Positions 6,823-11,625 of a DNA stretch of 11,625 nt are shown here, piece after piece. Source of the stretch: Nitrospirota bacterium (GTDB taxonomy: Bacteria > Nitrospirota > Nitrospiria > Nitrospirales > UBA8639). Within the stretch, counting starts at the first letter, position 1; every line of letters starts with the position of its first letter. The DNA lies in contig JAOUQB010000039.1 of the NCBI GenBank assembly GCA_029879555.1, forward strand, positions 1 to 11,625. Direction: 5' to 3'. Position numbers and translations under genes: made by a program. The notes below the pieces were generated by a model. The model was not told the origin of the DNA. It worked only from the letters and a program-made list of their open reading frames with translations, and searched no databases.

Positions 6823-7959
6823 TTAAAACAAGGTGACAGAATCGCCGTCGTCAGTGCCACTCGTTGTTCCCACCAAGACGGCCTCTTGCCCAGCATGGGC
6901 GGCTTCGATCGTGAGTCGTTCCGACTCCATCGTATAGCCATGTTTCAAGTTCCGAAGTTCTTCGATCACGTCGGTCATCGTCTCAACTCCACCCGTTGCT
7001 TGGGCGGCCACATGCAATGGGGCATAAATACGTTCGAGCGGTTCATAGACATGTTCGATTTTTTGTCGGGTAATGTCCTGAAATTGCATAGACATGACGA
7101 TTTGTCCAATATCTTGCCCAAGCTCCTTGGCCCGCCCCGAGTTTTGCCCCACACTTTTTTTCAATGCCGAATTCTTCGCAACCATCACTTCGGTCATAGC
7201 CATAATGTTTTGTTGCGCTTGCAAGGTTGTCGTCAGATCCAAGGCCGCGAGAACTTGCAACTCAGCCATCGCTGATTCCGTCGTCCCTTTCACAGCGGTG
7301 GCCAATGCCCGGATTTGTTCAGCCGCCTGGGCGGAACGATTGGCCAGTTTCGTCACTTCATCTGCGACGACCGCAAATCCTCGGCCATGTTCCCCGGCTC
7401 GCGCCGCCTCAATGGCCGCATTCAAGGCCAGCAAGCGCGTTTGATCCGCGATAAACTCCACTTCTTCCACCACTTCTGAAATGCGCGAGGTGGTTTCTAC
7501 GGCTTCCTCCATGACACTGACCGTCGAAACGGTAACCGTTGCCGTTTGGGTCACTTGATCCACAAACATTTGCATCGTATCTTTGGTCTTATTCAGAATC
7601 GTCTCGACACTCATCCCATCGTCATCCCCTTCACCCATACTCAGGATCGTTTCCGTCTCAAAGGCCGATTCCCGGGCCTGTTGGGATATTCGTTGAAATC
7701 GCTGAATGAGGCCCCCGGCCGCTTGCTCCGTTTCTTGAATCACGGCCTTGAGCTGCCCGACGAAGACCGGGAAGGTTGGCGCGAGGCAAGCGCAAAATTC
7801 TTTCCAATTCTGCTGAACCTTGGTCTGCACCATGGCGGCTTCCTGCAATTGGCGTTCAAGATTCCCGACTTTGGATTGGCTGGTACGACGCCCCACGCCA
7901 TATCCCACACCCCCACCCACAAGCAGACACAGTCCCCACATCATCCAATCAATCGCCAC
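6823..7959 (-). CDS. Short membrane-anchored MA-domain chemotaxis protein with CheZ-like motif, 378 aa
   Basis: A receptor-like protein without periplasmic sensor or HAMP. One N-terminal membrane segment (4-22) is followed by a helical region with [19 protein letters not shown] (62-80), then an MA signalling domain about 115-285 with the tip [20 protein letters not shown] (171-190) and [20 protein letters not shown]. After it comes [20 protein letters not shown] (289-308), close to the CheZ active-site helix (QDFQDLTGQVIKR in E. coli): Asp295 and Gln299 have the same spacing as CheZ Asp143 and Gln147. MA proteins with an FQDITRQ tail are a known type, so phosphatase activity is only a possibility. 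The start is GTG at 7957-7959 with AGAGGTG just upstream; an out-of-frame ATG overlaps it. The gene lies 61 bases after the STAS gene and is probably co-transcribed with it. Confidence 0.9.
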   Translation of the reverse strand: MAIDWMMWGLCLLVGGGVGYGVGRRTSQSKVGNLERQLQEAAMVQTKVQQNWKEFCACLAPTFPVFVGQLKAVIQETEQAAGGLIQRFQRISQQARESAFETETILSMGEGDDDGMSVETILNKTKDTMQMFVDQVTQTATVTVSTVSVMEEAVETTSRISEVVEEVEFIADQTRLLALNAAIEAARAGEHGRGFAVVADEVTKLANRSAQAAEQIRALATAVKGTTESAMAELQVLAALDLTTTLQAQQNIMAMTEVMVAKNSALKKSVGQNSGRAKELGQDIGQIVMSMQFQDITRQKIEHVYEPLERIYAPLHVAAQATGGVETMTDVIEELRNLKHGYTMESERLTIEAAHAGQEAVLVGTTSGTDDGDSVTLF

Positions 7960-8020
7960 ACATCACCTCTTTTAATAAATATCCCACCACAGTGAATCGG
8001 TCGCGTCTCATCCCATCTCC

Positions 8021-8365
8021 TTAGGCCGCACTATGTCCGGTTGACAGGAACTGTGCAAAGCCAATTTGTTCAAATCGATCTCGAATCTGAGATGAATATC
8101 CCTTTACGGTCAGTCGTCCGGAACGGGTGGCGGCCACAACTATTTGCACCCCCGAAGAATCCATCCGGTCAATTTCCGACAAATCCAGTTCCAACGGCCC
8201 TTCCTGCTGATGAAGCGAACAGAGATCCTGATGAAACTGTGCCGCTTCAAAAATCGTGACATCACCGATGGGCTTTAACACAGAATCGGCTGCAACCGTG
8301 GGTTCCTCTTGGTGTTCTTGCATCGTGTCCTCAACCTTCTTGTGACGACTTTTTTTACCTTTCAT
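8021..8365 (-). CDS. Single-domain STAS protein, 114 aa (start may be at 8323)
   Basis: A small anti-sigma-antagonist-like protein, likely cytoplasmic. The STAS fold covers about 27-110 with ELDLSEIDRMDSSGVQIVVAA (59-79, split here as ELDLSEIDRM and DSSGVQIVVAA); the DSSG serine pair (70-71) is where family members are phosphorylated by an RsbW/SpoIIAB-type kinase. The ATPase encoded at 10163-11116 is an obvious candidate partner, but that pairing is inference. The first ATG (8363-8365) adds a very basic 14-residue extension and has only a purine-rich leader; the ATG of residue 15 (8321-8323) has GAGG 5 bases ahead and gives the usual 100-residue size, so it may be the true start. STAS proteins of this kind often open che operons. 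It is the first gene after a 384-base gap. Confidence 0.88.
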   Translation of the reverse strand: MKGKKSRHKKVEDTMQEHQEEPTVAADSVLKPIGDVTIFEAAQFHQDLCSLHQQEGPLELDLSEIDRMDSSGVQIVVAATRSGRLTVKGYSSQIRDRFEQIGFAQFLSTGHSAA

Positions 8366-8749
8366 GTCTTCTTTTTCCCCTTATAACTTGAACCGTATCT
8401 GTCCCGTTTACATTCCTTCGTGACCCATGGTTTTCATAGGTGTCACTAGATACTTAGTGCTATCGGATTAGAGTTTTTCTGACTTAAGAGTTTGGGGGAG
8501 TTTTTTTTGGAAACCCGAGGTCCCTCTCACGATCCCAACAGAAACCGCCCTTCCAATTTTCCCACAGGCCATTCTTCAACCCTCCGCGCTCCGTCTTTTC
8601 TCGAACCCACCCGGCATTCCCCGATAGCCGAACCCTGAGTCAGTTTATGAATAGCGGTGATCGTCGTTTAATCACTGGTTGGTATTTTCACCCTCACGAG
8701 AGAAGGAATCTCAGAAACTCCCAGACGGAAGATACGCTTCAATACCCGT
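8366..8749. other. Gene-free 384-base region upstream of the STAS/chemotaxis genes
   Basis: No gene is supported on either strand. It separates the STAS-HDOD gene from the chemotaxis genes and probably holds the promoter of the latter. I see a weak sigma-28-like pair at 8460-8487, a TTATAA box on the minus strand near 8391, a T8 run at 8501-8508 and a small inverted repeat (CACTA/TAGTG) at 8445-8460. There are no GTNAGGC heptamer arrays. No convincing terminator follows the HDOD stop. Confidence 0.6.
8460..8487 (-). promoter_or_regulatory. Candidate sigma-28 (FliA-type) promoter
   Basis: On the minus strand, TTAAGTCA (8480-8487) is followed after 12 bases by TCCGATAG (8460-8467). The flagellar sigma factor consensus is TAAAGTTT, 11 bases, GCCGATAA. 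The -10 box matches 6 of 8 and the -35 box 5 of 8. It lies about 95 bases before the STAS gene, a sensible place for a che operon promoter, but the match is imperfect. Confidence 0.3.
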
Positions 8750-9982
8750 TTAGTTGAGGAGGGAATCGAGGTGTGGTTGGATATGATCTTTCATGGCCAA
8801 GAGGCCATCCATCATTTCAGAGGTCATGTTGAGGGATGCGGCAACGGGAAGCGCCAAAATGATGTCGTGAGACAGATGCACGGCATCCAGATGAGAAGTG
8901 GCGAGATGTCGAGCCAAGCAGGTGATGGCCGCGCTTTTGGAGGGGTGAACAGCCAAATGATAGGAATACTGTTGATGAAGGTTAATCGCTTCTTTGACGG
9001 GAAAAGGGAAATTCCAAGCCTCCGCCAATTGACGCCCTACTTCAATAGAGGATTGTTCCATCAGCATGAGCATAGTGGCCCATGGCAGTGGTGGATCGGA
9101 AACCGGGCATGATTGATTGACGGTATGGACCACAAAAAACTTGCCCAGACTATGCAATAATCCGCTAAGAAAGGCTGTATCAGGATTTTTCCCCATTAAC
9201 GAAGCCAGGGCCTTACCATAAAAGGCCGTGGCGATGGCATGGACCCACAAACCTCGCACCTCCCGCTCGTATCCGCGATCCAGAAACACCCCTGATTGTA
9301 AGGACAGGGCAAACGCCAACCCCGTCACGGAATGTAAGCCCAGGAACACAATTGCCTGGGATAAGGAGTCGATTTGCCGTGATGCCCCATAGGCTGCTGA
9401 ATTCGCGACCTTAAAAATTCGAGCCGTGAGCACGGGGTCTTGTTGGATTAGCGTTATCAATCGATCCAGTGTGGCATCTGGATCTGTCGTCAGGGCCAGA
9501 ACTTGCTGGGCCACATGCGAGAGGGGCGGAAGTTCTAAATCCTTCTTTTCCAATTGTTCTAAAATTGGCAGCAATAACTCCTGCATTTCATCAGATTCAC
9601 ACACCAGCAGCGGTTTTGGCTGAGGCGTGAATGCGCCAGATTGTTTTTTCCGTCCCACCGGCGATACGGAAGGTGGAATGAGCACGATGGGGATTTCCCC
9701 CCCAAGATTGGTTAACGTGAAGACCTCCTTCACATATCCTTCCGTGACTTCGATCTTGAGACGAATCTGTAATTCCTCTAATTTTTTCTTTGCCAACATG
9801 AGCAGTCCGAGTCCCGCACTATCGATAAATGTGACGTCAGAGAAGTTCAAGATGATGCTATGAGGCTTCGGTTGTGCCGCCTGATCAATAGACATCATAA
9901 AAGATGACCGCGTATTAAAATCCATTCGCCCGGCAAGAGCCAATTGAACCAGTCCATCTTTAACCTGTGCCACAATCGTCAT
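8750..9982 (-). CDS. STAS-HDOD fusion signalling protein, 410 aa
   Basis: An N-terminal STAS domain (1-103) has the conserved phospho-acceptor region FSDVTFIDSAGLGLLML (47-63, Ser55). A linker (104-148) leads to an HDOD domain (about 151-345), seen in LPPLSHVAQQVLAL (151-164), IQQDPVLTARIFKVANSAAY (179-198), LSQAIVFLGLHSV (207-219) and FLSGLLHSLGKFFVVH (271-286). In HD-type hydrolases the last motif is GLLHDIG; here the Asp is Ser278, which fits HDOD proteins being non-catalytic signalling modules. The C-terminal 60 residues are unassigned. AAGGTG precedes the ATG at 9980-9982. It lies 180 bases after the receiver-ATPase gene. A role as the phosphorylatable partner of that ATPase is inference from the neighbourhood. 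Confidence 0.9.
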   Translation of the reverse strand: MTIVAQVKDGLVQLALAGRMDFNTRSSFMMSIDQAAQPKPHSIILNFSDVTFIDSAGLGLLMLAKKKLEELQIRLKIEVTEGYVKEVFTLTNLGGEIPIVLIPPSVSPVGRKKQSGAFTPQPKPLLVCESDEMQELLLPILEQLEKKDLELPPLSHVAQQVLALTTDPDATLDRLITLIQQDPVLTARIFKVANSAAYGASRQIDSLSQAIVFLGLHSVTGLAFALSLQSGVFLDRGYEREVRGLWVHAIATAFYGKALASLMGKNPDTAFLSGLLHSLGKFFVVHTVNQSCPVSDPPLPWATMLMLMEQSSIEVGRQLAEAWNFPFPVKEAINLHQQYSYHLAVHPSKSAAITCLARHLATSHLDAVHLSHDIILALPVAASLNMTSEMMDGLLAMKDHIQPHLDSLLN

Positions 9983-10162
9983 AACACCTTTAGCCCCTGT
10001 TCCTCTCCACAGTCTTCAATCACACCCTTCACGGAATTGTAAGAACTCAACACTGGCCTCTCAGATCAGTGAAATGATGTCCATAGATCACCATCTGATT
10101 TCAAGCATGTATCTGAATGAATATTGATCCGGTTAGACTTGCCACATTCTCTCGCCGTCCGA

Positions 10163-11116
10163 CTAAGAACGCTCAAGGACGGCATGCTCGGGCACCGCCT
10201 GACCGGAACATGCTTCAGGTTGGATCTTCACCCGACACACCACTTGATTCCCGTTCCCCTGATATTCGAGATGCTCGAAACTCAAGGTTTTCGCCATGGC
10301 AATCCCCCGGCCATGACTTTCCATGATTCGATCTGCTCGTATTTCTTGATACTCGCTCCAGTCGAAACCGTCCCCTTGATCGGTCACGGTTAATTGAATG
10401 TGTTCAGCATGCCGCTCAAAGCTCACTTCGACGAATTTATGAGCATGTTCTTCCATCATTTGTCGACGTGCAATTTCTTCTTCCCATTGATTGGTTTCTT
10501 GGAGTTGCGTTTTTTCATCGTAGCCAATTTGCAAATTGCCATGTTCCACGCCATTCATAATCAGTTCATTCAATCCAAACGCGACCTTTTCAGAATCGGG
10601 ACAGGCTTGGCCGATTAACAACGCGACGTCATAGGCCTCATCTATGGTTTGCACGCGAAACCGCCCTTGCTGCAGGGATCCGATAGTCTTAACCTGCACT
10701 CGCAAATTTCGGGCAACGCTCTGCCATTTTCGACCTTCTTCTACGGCTGCGCTCACGAGTCGTCGTAAGACCTGCGGGGCAAAGGGCTTCGTGAGATAAA
10801 AAAAGACTCCAGCTTCCATTCCCTCGCAGATTTCGCGCGGTGAGGCTGCCGATGTTTGCATGACAACCGGGAGCCATTGAAAATGTTCATCCGCCTTTAA
10901 TTCCTTCATCACGTCAAGACCGGTCAAGCCCGGCATCATGCGATCCAGCACCATCCCCGCAAATCCCTCTCGGTCCTGCCGTAAGAGATCCAACGCCTGA
11001 GCCCCATTGCGGGCCTGAACCAATTCATAGGGTTCCTCCCTGAGGCATTCAACGAGGACCTCTAAATTCAGGTCATCATCATCAACGATCAGAAGGCGTG
11101 GTAGGTTATTCAGCAT
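10163..11116 (-). CDS. Response regulator fused to RsbW/SpoIIAB-like ATPase, 317 aa
   Basis: Residues 1-125 form a receiver domain: acidic cluster VDDDD (11-15), phospho-acceptor Asp58 in GMVLDRMMPG, Thr88/Ser89 in VMQTSA and Lys110 in LTKPFAP. Residues about 150-300 form a GHKL ATPase of the anti-sigma kinase type: N box LNELIMNGVEHGN (182-194), DQGDGFDW (246-253) and SHGRGIAMAK (267-276). A stretch 200-225 rich in Glu/Gln lies between the boxes and is longer than in SpoIIAB. The protein likely phosphorylates STAS partners under receiver control; two STAS genes are nearby. No Shine-Dalgarno site precedes the ATG (11114-11116), but TGCTATAAG ends 5 bases before it, which would give a leaderless message. 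The C-terminal 20 residues look unstructured. Confidence 0.9.
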   Translation of the reverse strand: MLNNLPRLLIVDDDDLNLEVLVECLREEPYELVQARNGAQALDLLRQDREGFAGMVLDRMMPGLTGLDVMKELKADEHFQWLPVVMQTSAASPREICEGMEAGVFFYLTKPFAPQVLRRLVSAAVEEGRKWQSVARNLRVQVKTIGSLQQGRFRVQTIDEAYDVALLIGQACPDSEKVAFGLNELIMNGVEHGNLQIGYDEKTQLQETNQWEEEIARRQMMEEHAHKFVEVSFERHAEHIQLTVTDQGDGFDWSEYQEIRADRIMESHGRGIAMAKTLSFEHLEYQGNGNQVVCRVKIQPEACSGQAVPEHAVLERS

Positions 11117-11121
11117 ACGTG

Positions 11122-11130
11122 CTTATAGCA
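11122..11130 (-). promoter_or_regulatory. Candidate extended -10 promoter giving a leaderless transcript
   Basis: The minus strand reads TGC-TATAAG, five bases before the receiver-ATPase ATG. Transcription would start on or next to the ATG, which fits the missing ribosome-binding site. No good -35 box is seen. The box overlaps the small palindrome AGCAAATTGCT (11127-11137). Confidence 0.3.
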
Positions 11131-11150
11131 ATTTGCTTAACTGATGAATG

Positions 11151-11178
11151 TTGGTGTGTGACTGCATCTTTGTATAAT
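11151..11178 (+). promoter_or_regulatory. Candidate plus-strand promoter reading into palindrome copy E
   Basis: TTGGTG (11151-11156), a 16-base gap and a perfect TATAAT (11173-11178). The start site would fall near 11185, inside the left arm of copy E, so the RNA would cover the palindrome and run antisense to the phosphatase gene end. The -35 match is only 3 of 6 and there is no plus-strand gene downstream. Confidence 0.25.
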
Positions 11179-11179
11179 C

Positions 11180-11366
11180 CGTCAGGCGTGGGGCGTCAGG
11201 CGTCAGGGGGTAAGGCGAGAAAGAAACGCCGTGAAGGGTAAGGCGATAACCCGTTTGACTGGTCAATCCCACGCTTCACGCTTTTTCCTTTCGCCTCACG
11301 CCTTCCGTCCTATTACACTTCACGTCTTCTTCGCCTCACGTCTTTTTCCCGCCTCACGCTTTACGA
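11180..11366. repeat. Heptamer palindrome copy E (long, gene-less)
   Basis: Left arm 11180-11245: GTCAGGC, GTGGGGC, GTCAGGC, GTCAGGG, GTAAGGC, GTGAAGG, GTAAGGC. The apex 11255-11266 is itself an inverted repeat (TTGAC/GTCAA). The right arm 11270-11366 has many GCCTCAC and CACGTCTT units; on the minus strand it opens with TCGTAAAGCGTGAGGC, the same end sequence as the left ends of copies B and D. It supplies the last codons (SRKA) and stop of the phosphatase gene. Only a 4-base AAAG is found outside both ends. Confidence 0.72.
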
Positions 11367-11625
11367 CTTTCACTTTCCGAAGATTTTTCATGCCACTCCA
11401 ATCCGATGACGGCCACGTCGTCCCCAAATATTCCATCGACCTGCCACGCTCGACTGGAATGGATCAGACTTTTTAACCCTAATTTCATTGGGCGTGTATA
11501 CACACCCTCTAGAGCCGCCTGCAACCGTCCTCTCCCCCAAATTTCATCATTGGCATTGACCACCTCATAAATGCCATCACTAAACACATACAGTCGATCA
11601 TGATTGGCAAGGCTGATTGAGTTCG
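11354..11625 (-). CDS. PP2C/SpoIIE-type serine phosphatase, C-terminal part (5' end outside window)
   Basis: The frame is open from the window edge, with 89 residues visible before TGA at 11354-11356. HDRLYVFSDGIYEVVNA near its beginning and FGDDVAVIGLEW near its end are the two metal-binding Asp motifs of the SpoIIE/RsbU phosphatase family, which dephosphorylates STAS antagonists. The start codon and any N-terminal receiver or sensor domain lie outside the window. The final residues SRKA and the stop are encoded by the end of palindrome copy E, so the native C-terminus may have been changed. It is 237 bases upstream of the receiver-ATPase gene; with it and the STAS proteins it completes a phosphatase-kinase-antagonist set. 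Confidence 0.87.
   Translation of the reverse strand, partial: NSISLANHDRLYVFSDGIYEVVNANDEIWGRGRLQAALEGVYTRPMKLGLKSLIHSSRAWQVDGIFGDDVAVIGLEWHEKSSESESRKA

Noticed and set aside
8647..8757. 36-codon plus-strand frame in the gene-free region
   Set aside because: No ribosome-binding site, no recognised family, and it overlaps the end of the STAS-HDOD gene.
11180..11366. CRISPR array
   Set aside because: Units are 7 bases and contiguous or arranged in inverted arms, with no 25-40 base repeats or unique spacers.

Overview
The window is a chemotaxis gene cluster from a Gram-negative-type environmental bacterium. Every gene I can support lies on the minus strand, so transcription runs from high to low coordinates. 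The protein sequences do not fix the taxon. The gene content (a Tll0287-like receptor, STAS, HDOD and PP2C signalling genes, and heptamer-rich intergenic palindromes) reminds me of Nitrospirota, but this is an impression only.

In the direction of transcription, the right part (11625 to 8750) holds a partner-switching or stress-signalling set: the C-terminal end of a PP2C/SpoIIE-type phosphatase, a response regulator fused to an RsbW/SpoIIAB-like ATPase, and a STAS-HDOD protein. A 384-base gene-free stretch (8366-8749) with a weak sigma-28-like promoter separates this set from the chemotaxis genes. Those follow as a small STAS protein, a short membrane-anchored MA-domain receptor with a CheZ-like motif, CheY, a four-helix-bundle (23S rRNA intervening-sequence, IVP/S23) protein, CheA, CheW, a possible 30-residue peptide, a dCache-HAMP-MA receptor, and the N-terminal part of a Tll0287-like receptor cut by the window edge. 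CheA, CheW, CheY and the receptors form a complete sensing core. cheR, cheB and cheD are not in view.

The most unusual content is a family of palindromic elements built from a heptamer, GTNAGGC, whose third base takes all four values. Copies lie at about 513-573, 3537-3630, 6709-6819 and 11180-11366. A fifth copy is split into two arms (5778-5807 and 6201-6259) that enclose the IVP gene. In every case the element abuts, or supplies, the stop codon of the gene just upstream in transcription. Four of the five insertions are flanked by 5- to 6-base direct repeats that look like target-site duplications. Removing the segment between the repeats restores short, ordinary intergenic regions, including a 44-nt cheY-cheA junction with a good ribosome-binding site.

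I infer a small mobile cassette whose full form is arm, IVP gene, arm (about 490 bases) and whose short copies lack the gene. The design, an IVP reading frame in the loop of a long RNA stem, matches the known layout of intervening sequences in 23S rRNA, but here it sits between protein genes of one operon.
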